Part shown: positions 1-10,153 of the stretch, piece by piece
Layout: the number at the start of each line of letters is the position of its first letter
Position numbering within the stretch: position 1 is the stretch's first letter
NCBI RefSeq assembly: GCF_003597395.2
Contig: NC_133770.1
Coordinates: forward strand, 32,394,479-32,458,478
Source: Chelonoidis abingdonii
Taxonomy: Eukaryota > Chordata > Testudines > Testudinidae
DNA length: 64,000 nucleotides
Direction: 5' to 3'
The notes under the pieces: generated by a model
What the model was told of the DNA's origin: nothing
What the model saw: only the letters and a program-made list of their open reading frames with translations
Databases searched by the model: none
Made by a program: the position numbers and the translations under genes

Positions 1-474
1 GGTTTGGAGGGAAGGAGGGGGATCAGGGCAGGAGGTTGGGGTATGTGAGGGGGGCAGGGGGTGCAGGCTCCAGGAGGAGCATCTATCAAGCAGCTCCCAG
101 AAGCAGCAGCAGCAGCAGCATGTCCCTTCTCTGGCTCCAACACAGTGGCACAGCCAGGTGGCTCTGCGTGCTGCCCCATCCCCTAGTGCTGCTGGCCACA
201 GTTCCTGGCCAATGGGAGCTGCAGAGCCAGCGCTTGGGGTGGTGGTAGCATGCTGAGTCCCCTGGCTGACCTTATGTGTAGGAGCCGAAGGGGGTGGGGG
301 ATATGCTGCTGCTTCCGGGGAGCTGCACAGAGCCAGGCACACAGCAAGCCTGCCTTTGCCCCACTGTGCTGCCGACTAGCCTTTTAATGGCCCAATCAGC
401 AGTGCTGACTGAATCTGCCAGGGTCCTTTTCCAACCATATGTTCCGGTTGAAAACCAGACATCTGGCAACCCTA
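1..474. mobile_element. Right part of a GC-rich TIR DNA transposon (TGGCAACCCTA end)
   Basis: The window opens inside this element. It ends in TGGCAACCCTA at 474, the reverse complement of a TAGGGTTGCCA terminus. A second copy at 27596-28262 begins TAGGGATGCCAACTTTC and shares the central text (CAATGGGAGCTGCAG-like segment, CCACTGTGCTGCC, CTGCCAGGGTCC). The interior is G-rich direct text with a CAG run near 105-120 and no transposase. The pairing of the two copies is seen directly; membership of the hAT superfamily is inference because no TSD is visible here. Confidence 0.6.
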
Positions 475-532
475 AGTTTGCCTGAAGTGTTTGGTAAATC
501 TGCTCAGGTTTAAAAAGGCTGGTGTATATCCA

Positions 533-718
533 CTTCTTTGAGTGTTTGCTCATGTGTATTCCACCGTAGGTGCACGTGCTCGCCATGTACACCAATGTCG
601 GAAGTTTTTCCCTTAGTAGTACCCATAGGGGGAAAGCTGCTGCACCTCCTGGAGTGGTGCCTCCATAGCGCTATAAGGGGAGCTCCCCCCTACTCTCAGT
701 TCCTTCTTGCCACCAGTG
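533..718 (+). repeat. DIRS left inverted terminal repeat
   Basis: Begins CTTCTTTGAGTGTTTGCTCA and pairs with the right terminus (about 6880-7060). Shared landmarks in reverse complement include GGAAGTTTTTCCCTTAG, CCTGGAGTGG and CTATAAGGGGAGCT. The outermost bases differ between the two arms (GAGTGTTTGCTC on the left, GAGATGTGTTGCTC on the right), a left/right asymmetry that is mirrored in the internal complementary region. Confidence 0.8.
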
Positions 719-799
719 AGGGTCCGTTGGACCTATTTGCTGCAGCTCGTCCCAGAACTTGTCATTCATTGTTAGTGGTACCTGTGTTCATTAGTTTCA

Positions 800-1035
800 G
801 TTCAGTTAGTTAGCATTCGGGCCGGGGCATGCCCTGAACCCCAGGGTTTAAATCGTGCAACTCTTGCAGTGTTCCATGCCCAGAAGTGACCTGCTTGCCG
901 ACTATCTCTGCTGCTTGGGTGAATCCCACATTGGTGACGTGCAGGTCCTTTAAACCTAAAACTAAGAGACATTACACTCCTTCTCATGGAGTCAGCACTG
1001 GCTTCAGCCCTGGTGCACAGTGATCCCCCGGCACC
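800..1035 (+). pseudogene. DIRS 5' leader / gag N-terminal remnant
   Basis: This stretch aligns by eye with the minus-strand interior of the second DIRS copy near 15780-15960 (shared CTTGGGTGAATCCCAC-like and CTCCTTCTCATGGAG-like blocks). In the second copy the region encodes a CCHC zinc knuckle; here the equivalent reads CCLGESH followed by a lost last cysteine, so the knuckle is degraded. It continues after the hAT insertion at 2223. Confidence 0.5.
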
Positions 1036-2214
1036 CAGGGCCGGCTTTAGGCAGTGTGGTGCCCAATTCAAACATTTTTGGTGGGGCCTTGCCAGGAATG
1101 ACTAAAAAAAAAAAAAAGCACATGTAAAAAAAAGCCTTTTATTTCTTAGTAACTGGTTTCCTATAAAAAGTTCTGATTTAAAGGATGTGCCACAGTATGT
1201 ATTTTTGGTACCACTAGGGTTACCATACGTCCATATTTTCCTCCTGGATGGCGATTTAAGAACCAAAAAGCCTGATATGTCTGGGAAAATACAGACTTAA
1301 AGTTCTTTTTTAAAAAGATGGACCTGAACTAGAAATGAGCTCTATTTCACATGTGTGGGTCCCAGCTGCTCCCCAAACCCTCATTGAATCAGGTGTGCAT
1401 GGTTACTGTCCTGGGACCTGCAGGGCACCAGTGGACATGGGGCTTGCTGGAGGCAGGGCAGGGTCTGCCTGGAGGTAGAGGGTCTGGCTGCAGGCAGAGC
1501 AAGGGGTGCAGGGCTGGCTGGAGACAAGGGGTGTGGTATGGGTTGGCAGGGCTGGAGACAGAGGAGTGCAGGACTGGCTGCCTTCGGGCAGAAGGCTGCA
1601 GCAGGGGTTGGTTGGTGTGGGTAGGGCAGGGGGTGTGGGGCTGGCTGCAGGCAGGGCAGGGAGTGCAGCAGGGGCTGGCGATGCAGGTACAGGGGGTGCA
1701 GCCCACCCTGTACGGTGAGAGCCCCCTCCTCCCTCCCCCACCAGGGTAGCAGGAGCAGCCCGGGACTCGGGGACTATTTAAAGGGACCGGGGCTCCCCTG
1801 CTTTTACCGCCCTGGCCCTTTAAATAGCCGTGGGAGCCCTGGGGTAGCAGGGGGGGGAGGGGCTCCAGCTGCCTATGCCACTCCAGTCCTTTAAATAGGC
1901 CCCCGGAGCTCCTCCACTTCCCCAGGTCTCCCGCGGCTATTTAAAGGGCCAGAGCGGTAGAAGCAGCGGGAACCCCGGACTTTTTAAATAGGCCCCAGAA
2001 CCCCGCAGTCCTACCCCAGGGCTCCAGCAATGGGGCTCTGGTGGCAATTTAAAGGGCCTGGAGCTCCTTTAAATTGCCCCCTGGGGAAGCTGGGCCACCC
2101 CGTACAGTGCACGAGCTCTTGCTGGTACGCAGTACCAGGGCTTGGGCGCGGGGCCCTCTTAGGGATGGGGCCCAATTCAGGGGAATTGGTTTAACTGGCC
2201 TAAAGCCAGCCCCG
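1036..2214. mobile_element. Nonautonomous hAT-like element inserted in the DIRS leader
   Basis: Left terminus CAGGGCCGGCTTTAGG (1036) pairs with right terminus CCTAAAGCCAGCCCCG (ending 2214). The flanking 8-mers CCGGCACC (1028-1035) and CAGGCATC (2215-2222) agree at 6 of 8 positions, as expected for an aged hAT duplication. The interior has poly-A (about 1108-1120), a G-rich direct-repeat stretch (1440-1720) and a run of TTTAAA-centred repeats (1770-2090). No transposase frame is present; open frames here (for example 1351-1749) follow G-rich composition only. Confidence 0.7.
1216..1302. mobile_element. Fragment of a TIR element (GGGTTACCATACGTCC end)
   Basis: Inside the hAT-like element, TAGGGTTACCATACGTCC is followed by a degenerate palindrome ending TGTCTGGGAAAATACAGAC, which mirrors the left half. 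It resembles a small palindromic MITE that has lost its right terminus. Class is not assignable from this copy. Confidence 0.4.
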
Positions 2215-2613
2215 CAGGCATCTTCCAGTGGCCGGCACTGCTACCCCTCTAAGAAATAGAGAAAGGCCCAGTCTAATCAGCAGTGTCGAGAGAAAGCAGG
2301 GGGAGAGGCTAGACCCACGTTGGGCAGCCCCAGTTCCTCCCTCCCCCCGGGCCCCAGAGCTCCAACTCATATCAAGCGGAGCAGCCTAGTTGCGTCGACT
2401 CAGGCCTGTCCGGATGCCCTTCAGGTGGCCCAAGACATTATGACTCTGCAGGTAGCCGGGGCACCACCGGCACTCGGGCCCTGCTCTAGAAGCAAGCCAC
2501 TGCTGGGCTCTAGACAGTTGACCCCGACCCAATGCAGATTGCAGTCAGAGGCCCGCTCTCAGGCCTGCTCAGCATTCTGTCAGGGCACAGTCTTCGACGG
2601 GACCCAACCAGAC

Positions 2614-3447
2614 TGTCAAACAGATAGCTAAGGGTTAATGTTTCTTACCTTAACGGGTTAACAAAGGGAACCAACACTGACCAGAGGACCAATCAGGAAA
2701 CCGGATTTTTCAATAAGGAGGGAGGAACTTCTGGGTGTTTTTTGTCTTGTTGTCTGTTATGTTTCTCTCAGCTATGAGGGAAGAGCTTTTTTTTTTTTTT
2801 CTCCTATCTCCAAGCTGTCTTTCTACCCTTCTGTTCCCAAGTTGCGAAGTACAAAAAGGAAAAGCAATAGGTTTAGATTGTATTCATGTGTGGAGTTGCT
2901 GGAATGTTTAAATTGGATATCGGTTTTTTGAATAAGGTTGAGTATATCATATAATTTCCTTTTAAGCAAGACCAGGCACTTAATGGCAGTGATCATGCAT
3001 CTTCTGTAAGAGCGTGTTGGATCTTTTCTGCCCTAGTGTAAGGCAAGGGGATAGGAAGGCTCTGTGCCAAGGAGTACTGTCCTCTCTCAGGGAAAGACGG
3101 GAGGGGAAAGAAGGAGGGGGGAAAGGTAAATCGTGGCCGGGGTGTGTTTTGTGTTTCAGGGAATTGAAGCAGGAAACTCCTAGTAGCCCCAGGGCAGGAA
3201 AATCTGGGAGGAAGTTAAAGAGCATGGAAGGAAGTGGGTTATTTCCCCTTTGTTGAGGCTCAGGGCATCTGAGTCTTGGGGTCCCCCAGGGAAGGTTGGG
3301 GAGAGCCCAGAGAGTGTTATCAGGTACTCAGAATCCTGATTGGTGGCAGCGAGATAAGATCCAAGCTGGTAATTAAGCTTGGAGGTTCATGCTAAGCACC
3401 CAGATTTTGGACGCTAAGGTCCAGATTTGGGACAGAGGCTTATTACA
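2614..3447 (+). mobile_element. Solo LTR with 5-bp duplication CAGAC
   Basis: The segment begins TGTCAAACAG and ends CTTATTACA (TG...CA rule). It is flanked on both sides by CAGAC (2609-2613 and 3448-3452). Removing it and one CAGAC restores continuous DIRS leader. No internal retroviral or Gypsy coding sequence adjoins it, so it is a solo LTR left by recombination. A five-base duplication fits Gypsy or retrovirus-like elements; which one cannot be told from the LTR alone. Confidence 0.75.
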
Positions 3448-3559
3448 CAGACAACCTAGTGGGTGACTAAAACAGAGTATGGAGTTCCAGACCTCCGTAC
3501 TGGCCTCTCCCATGCCGGATGACAAGGTTACAGCCCCATCCCCTTCCGCATCATAGAAG

Positions 3560-4580
3560 GATTTCAGGGCTCACTAGGAGCTACTGAAGTGAGTAGCGTT
3601 GAGCCGCAAACTCCAAGCTGAGGAGACGGAGGGACTCTCAATGTCCTCTCGCCTTCGGCACCAAGCAGAGTGGCCCTGCTGCTGCATGAAGGGGTGGCTA
3701 CTCTGGCAAACGTCAGCCTCCCTTGTGCCAATATCAAAGAAGGCAAAGTGCAAATATTTTGTGCCCAGGAAAGGGCACAAGTATCTCTATATCCACTCGG
3801 CCCCCAACTCCCTAGTGGTGGAGTCTGTAAATCATAGGGAGAGACAGGGTCAACCAGGACCCGCACCCAAGAATAAGGCCTCTATAAGGCTGGACTCATT
3901 TTGTAGGAAACTTTATTCATCGTCCAGTTTCCAGCTCCGGGTGGCCAGCCACCAAGCCCTCCTTAGCTGTTATGAGTTTAAACTTGGGGCGGATCACTGC
4001 TGAAATTTGAACCCAGAACGTGAAAGGAAGGAGTTTAAGGCACTTGTTGAGGAGGGTACCGCTGCTGCAAAGGCTGCTCTGCCGACAGCATCTGATGCAG
4101 CTGACATAGCTACTCGGTCCATGGTCTCGGCGGTGTCCATGTGCAGGGCTTTGTGGCTACTGCTATCCAGACTCTCCATGGAAGCACAGTCTGTGATGCA
4201 GGATCTTCCCTTTGATGGCAAGGACCTGTTTGCAGAACAAACGGACATGAAACTTCCTGGCATGAAGGACTCACGTACACCCTACAAACTGTCAGGCTTT
4301 ATGGCCCGCCCAAGGAAAAGCCTAAGCCGCAGGCTCCTGCCCCAGCTCCCCAGCCAAAATATGAGCCTGCCTATAAGAGGTCCAAGACCCAAAAGAGGCG
4401 ACCTCAAAGGACAGTCTCGCTCTGCCCTGCTACTTGAGCCCACAAGGGGCAAGCAGCAGGGCCAGAGGCATTTTTTGACTGGTTGCAGGAGGGTACCCGG
4501 GTGCCCCCCCAAGAGGCACCTACCAATAAAGTTTGCCTTCAGCAACTGCTTTTGTGCGCACCTAACAGAATGGTCCTGAA
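3560..4580 (+). pseudogene. DIRS gag remnant (LAP2alpha-like domain)
   Basis: The frame from about 3599 to 4320 reads a DIRS Gag. Recognisable pieces are ERQGQPGPAPKNK, LDSFCRKLYSSSSFQLRV, EFKALVEEGTAAAKAAL and MQDLPFDGKDLFAEQTD. This region is the one related to the C-terminal domain of vertebrate LAP2alpha, known to descend from a DIRS gag. A TGA at 4001-4003 interrupts the frame, and after about 4320 the proline/lysine-rich tail moves to another frame, showing a frameshift. Gag would package the element RNA; this copy cannot make an intact protein. Confidence 0.8.
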
Positions 4581-4589
4581 TAACATTGG

Positions 4590-5290
4590 ACTGTTGGGCG
4601 CTCAACACACTACAATTTGTCTCACCCCCCCACCCTCCCATCTCCCCTCCCTCAGATGGCAGGGGAGACCTGTCACATTTACTCCTGCTAGAGCAGGAAG
4701 TGGGTCAGCTCCTCAGCTTGGGAGCTATGGAGAAAGTTCCAAGGGAGTTCTGGGGAAAGGGTTTTACTCCAGTTATTTCCTTATCCTGAAGGCAAATGTG
4801 GGGGCTCAGGCCTATCCTGGATTTACGAGACCTCAGTCAGTTCATGCTCCAGGGGATTCCTTTCCAGGACCCAACTCCATTACTAAACCTCATGTCCAAT
4901 GTGTCGGACTTGAGTCTGTGAGTTCCCTGTATGGACCCCCAGCCCAAGGGATGTGGTCGGCCTTGGAGTTGCCCGTTCACATAAATGTCAGGGAGCTCAG
5001 AGCAATATGCTTAGCCTGTGTGGCGTTCAGCTCACAACTGCATGGCAAAGTGGTCAGAGCACTCATGGACCACGATGTTTTACATCAACAGGCAAGGTGG
5101 GATGAGGTCCTCACCGCTCTGCCAGGAAGCCCTCGGCCTCTGGGAGTTCTGTATAGCCCACGCCAGCTTCCTGAAGGCTTTCCACCTGCCAAGCGTCAAC
5201 ACACAGGCTGATCGATTGAGCAGGGTTTTCTCTTCCCAACACAAGTGGTCTCTCCACTCGGAGGTCACTCACCAGCTCTTCTGAGCATGG
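4590..5290 (+). pseudogene. DIRS reverse transcriptase / RNase H remnant, core deleted
   Basis: The RT N-terminus is recognisable as EQEVGQLLSLGAMEKVPREFWGKGF then a YSSYFLILKA-like block in a neighbouring frame. The text then passes quickly to YGPPAQGMWSALELPVHINVRELRA, the RNase H region, followed in a third frame by MFYINRQGG...LCQEALGLWEFCIAH...ADRLSRVFSSQHKWSLH. The RT palm with its catalytic aspartates is absent, so an internal deletion of several hundred bases lies near 4900-4950. Frame changes near 4790 and 5060 further break it. Confidence 0.75.
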
Positions 5291-5660
5291 GGCACTCCCC
5301 AAGTAGACTTGTTTGCGACCTGACAGAACTGGCATTGCCACCAATTCTGTTTGAGAGGATGGGTGGGGAGGAATGCGATCTCAGATGCTTTCGTGTCATG
5401 GTCAGGTCAACTCCTCTATGTCTTTCCCCCATTCCCCCTCATTGGCAAGGTCCTAGAGAAAGTGAAAATGGACAGGAACGTGTCCTCCTGATTGCCCCAG
5501 CTTGGTCCTGGCAACATTGGTATGGGACCCTCCTGGGCTTGCTGGTGGCCCCTCTGTGGCCGTTGCCGCTCCGCCTGGAACCTACTCTCCCAGGATCGGG
5601 CCACCTCCTCCACACCAACCTGGCCACCATCCATTTGACAGCATGGCTACTCAATGGCTA
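5290..5660 (+). pseudogene. DIRS methyltransferase-like linker remnant
   Basis: Between RNase H and the recombinase, phrases such as LLIAPAWSWQHWYGTLLGL and HLLHTNLATIHLTAWLLNG match the position of the methyltransferase-like domain in vertebrate DIRS polyproteins. No complete catalytic motif is visible and the frame shifts near 5400. Function is taken from position within the element, not from a motif. Confidence 0.5.
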
Positions 5661-6705
5661 GATGCAGAAGGGAGAAAGTGTTTGGAAGGGGTCAGGCATG
5701 TCCTCTTAGAAAGTAGGAAGGCATCCATGTGTCAAGCCTACCTGGCAAAGTAGTCCAGGTTCTCCAGGTGGGCGGGCGAGTGGGGTACTTCCCCAATGTC
5801 TGCCCTGCTCTGACTTATCCTTGAGTATCTCCTTTACCTTAGAACTCAGGGCCTGGCACCTTCCTCCATCAGGGTGCACCTGGCGGCTATATTGGCATTC
5901 CATCCGCCGGGCCAGGGCTGCTTGGTTTTCTCCCATACCATGACCACGCATTTCCTCAAGGGGCTAGACCGGTCCTTTCCCTATGTTATAACCCCTATTC
6001 CTCAGCGGGATCTAAATTTTGTATTATCCCACCTCACAGGGCCCCTGTTCAAGCCCCCAGCCACATGCTCATGGTCTGACCTTTCATAGAAGGTAGCCTT
6101 CCTCATGGCTGTCATGTCAGCGCAACGGGTTTCGGAGCTCAGGACCCTGACCTGCGATGTCTCCCCTCCCCCCCACGGTCTTTCACAAGGACAAGGTGCA
6201 GCTCCGCCCACACACTGCATTCCTCCCTCAGGTGGTCTCTGCTTTTCACATGGATCAGGACATTTTCCTGCCTGTCCTCTGCCCCAAACCTCATGCCTCT
6301 AACGAGGAATGCTGCCTCCATAAGCTCAGTGTGCATAGGGCACTGGCTTTTTATCTGGATCAGACTAAGCCATTCCACAGGTCCACAACTATTTTGTTGC
6401 TTCAGCCAAGCACATGAAGGGCCAACCAATCTCCACCCAGAGGCTTTCCCGGTGGATCACATTGTGCATCCACACATGCTATGACCCAGGTGGTGCGGGA
6501 ACTGCTGCTATCATGAGGGCTCACTCAACAAGGGCTCGGGCCACAAAGGCAGCCAATGAGGCCTATGTCCCTATCCAGGACATCTATAGAGCCGCTACCT
6601 GGTCCTCAGTGCACATGTTCACCTCGCACTATGCGATTGTCTCCCAGGCCAGGGATGATGCTGGTTGTGGTAGAGCTGTGCTTCAACCAGGGAATCTGTG
6701 AACTC
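5640..6705 (+). pseudogene. DIRS tyrosine recombinase remnant
   Basis: The element's integrase. The N-terminal part reads SMCQAYLAK and VHLAAILAFHPPGQG, MTTHFLKGLDRSFPYV. The catalytic half is spread over three frames: SAQRVSELRTLT (first arginine) near 6117, FHKDKVQLRPHTAFLP near 6180, then MRAHSTRARATKAA (H-x-x-R pair) and ATWSSVHMFTSHYAI (nucleophile tyrosine) to about 6640. All four R-H-R-Y residues are still readable, but at least two frameshifts (about 6150-6180 and 6400-6420) separate them. This domain distinguishes DIRS from LTR elements that use a DDE integrase. Confidence 0.8.
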
Positions 6706-6739
6706 CTACCCACCTCCATCAGGCATAGCACGCAATCAC

Positions 6740-6840
6740 CTACTGTGGAATACACATGAGCAAACACTCAAAGAAGAAAGGACAGTTACCTGTTCTGTAA
6801 CAGTTGTTCTTCGAGATGTGTTGCTTATGTCTATTCCACA
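6740..6840 (+). repeat. DIRS internal complementary region
   Basis: Two back-to-back segments complement the two ends of the element. 6740-6777 (…CATGAGCAAACACTCAAAGAAG) is the reverse complement of the left terminus at 533-570. 6781-6840 (…CAGTTGTTCTTCGAGATGTG…) is the reverse complement of the right terminus at 7024-7093. In DIRS biology this region templates joining of the ends into a circle before recombinase-mediated insertion. Confidence 0.8.
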
Positions 6841-6879
6841 TCCTGCCCTCCTTCCCCTCTGTCGGAGTTAGTCCGGCAA

Positions 6880-7093
6880 GAAGGAATCGAGGGTAGAGGG
6901 GAGCGCGCAGCTCCCCTTATAGCATGCTATAGAGGTGCCACTCCAGGGGTTGCAGCAATGATCCTGCTATAGGTACTGCTAAGGGAAAAACTTCCAGTAC
7001 CAGTGCATGTGGCGAGCATGCACACCTACTGTGGAATAGACATGAGCAACACATCTCGAAGAATGCCAGTTATGGAACAGATAACTGTCCTTT
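6880..7093 (-). repeat. DIRS right inverted terminal repeat
   Basis: Reverse complement of the left arm, ending with GAGCAACACATCTCGAAGAA near 7063 and running on through a further ACAGATAACTGTCC segment that is also complementary to the internal complementary region. The arms are clearly diverged, so insertion is not recent. Confidence 0.75.
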
Positions 7094-7095
7094 TC

Positions 7096-7430
7096 TATTT
7101 ACAAAGTGGTGAACCAATTAATAAACTTACATTGCTGGTCCTGAGCAGTGCAAGATGGTATATTCCTGAGGTACAAAGCTGGGAGTTGGGGGGATTTGGT
7201 TGGTGCCTTTCTCTATGTGATTCATGAGTGGCTCTGGGAGCATTCATGCAATCTAGCTGGGTGTGCGGCTCCACATGCTGTTGTGCTGAGTGATCACAGC
7301 TCCTGGAGAGGTTTCCTGCTTGTCTGTATGAAAACACTGTGAGAGACAGCCCAGGCTGAAGAGTTAAGGGGAAACAGCGGCCCCACAGTCCCAAACTGCA
7401 TGCCGGGGATCCCCTCACACTAGGTTTAAG
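7096..7430 (+). repeat. Probable dispersed repeat, class unknown
   Basis: Starts immediately after the DIRS end and finishes near GGATCCCCTCACAC. It has AATTAATAAAC (polyadenylation-like) near its left edge and a CA end, suggestive of the 3' part of an LTR, but I see no left terminus or duplication. The text feels like a familiar reptile repeat; that is recollection, not proof. Confidence 0.3.
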
Positions 7431-9260
7431 TCATAATCTGCTTCAGTAAACTTTTCATGAAGATTCTGTAGTACAACAGCTCTGCTTGATTGGGACAGCC
7501 TGCTAGGATGGTGGTTTGTCCAGATGAAGAAAAGATACCACTGACTCGGTAAATTTTTTTAAAGATTAAAATACTTTAACAAAAATGCAGTAAGATGCCG
7601 TACTTCTCTTTTGCAGTAACATAATGGAAAATAAATGTTAAACACTGATACTATCCTCTCATGCTTCATATAATTTTCCTAGTTTATAAGGGACTGTGGC
7701 CAGGCTGATGAAATCAAACTATTAATGGCAAATTACCTGTCATGTTGATTTGCCTATGCTCTTCATTAGCCTTACCAAGAATACTAAGCTAGACTAGTCA
7801 TATTCTATATATATATAAACAAACATAAACATAAAAATAATGGCTTATTGTCATGTAGGCAGAGTGAAATAATTTGCAATGCCCGAGCTCTAATATTCAG
7901 GCAAAGCATGGAGTGCATTCTGCTGGGCGGTTATTTGTATTAGTGTAGCAACTGAACCCCAGTTATGAAGCAGGACCCATTGTACTAGGTGCTGTCTGGA
8001 GACAGTCTCCACCCTAAAGACTTTGCATTCTAAATTCTTGGGATTTTTGTTTGCTAGGTATTTTGGTTAGTGATTGGTCCTCGTCTTTGCCTATTGCACA
8101 AACATCCCCTAATTTCTGTTTACAGAAGAATGATGCTGTTTGCTCCAGGCTGCCTGCCAGGAGCAGAGACCTCACCTCTCAGGACAGGTGCTTAAGTATT
8201 CCACATGAGAATGTAGCCCCCTTTTCAGACATACAAGTTGTCTAATAAGCACAAGATTGCAGTTTCTCATAGCTCAACTGAACTATTGTTAACCAGTGAT
8301 AGTTTAATCCCATTACTTACTGGGTTCAGAATTCCTTTTTGGAGCTTTAAAAATAACACTTCTTTGGTAGCTAGTCTGTCCTTTTCCCTCTTTGGTAAGC
8401 ACTAACTTCACTGTCCATCCACCTGTTATTTCTATGGCACTGAAAGTCAGTATGACTCGGGACTGTTTGCTTCCTTATTTGTCCAGTCTCATCACTGAGA
8501 ATGTGGACTGGAATGCGCTCTAGTCTGCAAAGAATGCTGGGTTGCTGCTTTGCCTGCAGGGAGCATCACACACATTTAAGTACTGCAACACTGATGGCTA
8601 CTTTCTAATAATGAATCTGAACCAAGCAGTACTATAGATTTAAAAATAATTGAGTGTATAGGAATACATAATAACTTTCCTCTATAACTAGTGACAACTA
8701 TGTGAAAGCAGATCACATATCGGTCCCCTATTTCATGGTGTGGCAGAAGTACAGAAAAGTGGGGATGAATAAAACAATTACATATTTTTGAAGTGATGTT
8801 TGAGAAGGCAATACAATTTCATGCCAAACAAACATCACCTCATCATTTGAGACTAGACTGATACATGAGCCATCTGTCAAATCACTGAACATCTGAATAC
8901 TTGCATTGACTAATGCCACTGTGCAGAAAGTCACTAATGCCAGCCCCTTTACTTAGTTTTGTGTAAAAATTAGTTCAGACAACTAGCTTTCTCCATGCCT
9001 CACCATTAAATTCTCTTGGTACAGATTTCCTTGCAATTAGCCAAGTGTTCTGTATCGCAGTGATGTATTCAGCCTTGTCCCCTGTATGTACACAGTTACT
9101 CAAGTGAAAGTGAGTAAAGACAGTTAATAAACAATGAACTCAGGATGGTAGCATCAGCTCTTCAAAAAAAAAAATCATATCTAACGCCCCAGTTGGCTAT
9201 TTAAATGTGTGCTGGGCCTTCTTTGCATTTCTAAAATAGGCTTCACAGAAAGAAAAGCCT
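7431..9260. other. Mostly single-copy AT-rich sequence
   Basis: No convincing gene or recent element. 7960-8038 (CCATTGTACTAGGTGCTGTCTGGAGACAG… then GCATTCTAAAT) resembles the tail of an ancient SINE-like repeat. Short open frames (8051-8245, 8728-8934) have no recognisable domain. Confidence 0.5.
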
Positions 9261-9778
9261 AGAATCACAGGGACCTTGAGGGCTCATCTAGTCCAGTGCC
9301 CTGTGCTGAGGCAGGACCAAGTAAACCTACACCATCCTTGTTTGTCCATCCTGTTTGTAAAAACCTCCAATGATGGGGATTCTACAACTTCGCTTGAAAG
9401 CCTACTCCAGTGCTTAACTATCTTAACAATCAGAAAGTTTTTCCTAATATCCCTTGCTGCAGATTAAGCCCATTACTTCTTATCCTACCTTCAATGGGCA
9501 TTGAGAACAACTGACCAGTCCTCTTTATAACAGCCCTTAATATATCTGAAAACATATTGGGTTCCACCCTCAGTGATTTCTTCTCAAGACTAAACATGCT
9601 GTTTTCTTAACCATGCCTCATAAGTCAGGTTTTCTAACCCTTTCATCGTTGTTGTTGCGCTCCTGTCTCCAATTTATCCACACCTTTCCTAAAGTGTGGT
9701 GCCCAGAATTGGACACCCTACTCCAGCTGTGCCCTCACTAGTGTTAAGTAGAGTTGGACAATTACCTCTCATATCTTA

Positions 9779-10060
9779 GGGCTGGTCTACACTGGTGGGG
9801 GGAAATCAGTTTAAGATACGCAACTTTACGCTACTCATGTAGCTGAAGTCGAAGTATCTTAGTTCGACTTACCTGGCCGTCCTCATGGTGGTGAGTCGAC
9901 TGCCATGGCTCCCCCGTCAACGCTGCTTACTCCTCCTGACGAGGTGGAGTACGGGCGTTGATTCGTGGATTGATTTATCGCGTCTAGATGAGATGTGATA
10001 AATCGGTCCCTGATAGATCAATTACTACCTGCCAATCCAGCAGGTAGTATAGACGTACCC
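9779..10060. mobile_element. Harbinger-like MITE with TTA duplication
   Basis: Left end GGGCTGGTCTACACT pairs with right end AGTATAGACGTACCC. TTA flanks both sides (9776-9778 and 10061-10063), and removing the insert restores the antisense CR1 text. A 3-bp TTA/TAA duplication is the hallmark of PIF/Harbinger. Two more relatives are at 17480-17759 and 28641-28865. There is no coding capacity. Confidence 0.75.
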
Positions 10061-10153
10061 TTACATTCAACACTCCTATAAATAGAGCCCAGAATTATAT
10101 TAGCTTCTTTTGCAAGTGCATCAGTAACAATGGATTAATAACAAGAATTATTG

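Larger units (their letters stand above)
533..7093 (+). mobile_element. DIRS-type tyrosine-recombinase retrotransposon, decayed and interrupted
   Basis: A DIRS-like element runs left to right: inverted termini (533-718 and 6880-7093), a 5' leader, gag, RT/RNase H, a methyltransferase-like stretch, tyrosine recombinase, then an internal complementary region (6740-6840). DIRS elements integrate as circles through a tyrosine recombinase and so lack a target-site duplication; none is seen. The reading frames carry stops and frameshifts and part of the RT is missing, so this copy is dead. Two later insertions split the leader: a hAT-like element (1036-2214) and a solo LTR (2614-3447). Host element sequence without the inserts is about 4.5 kb, shorter than an intact element. 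Confidence 0.85.

Noticed and set aside
1351..1749. 132-codon plus frame with overlapping minus frames (1389-1741)
   Set aside because: G-rich direct repeat inside a nonautonomous hAT-like element; open on both strands by composition.
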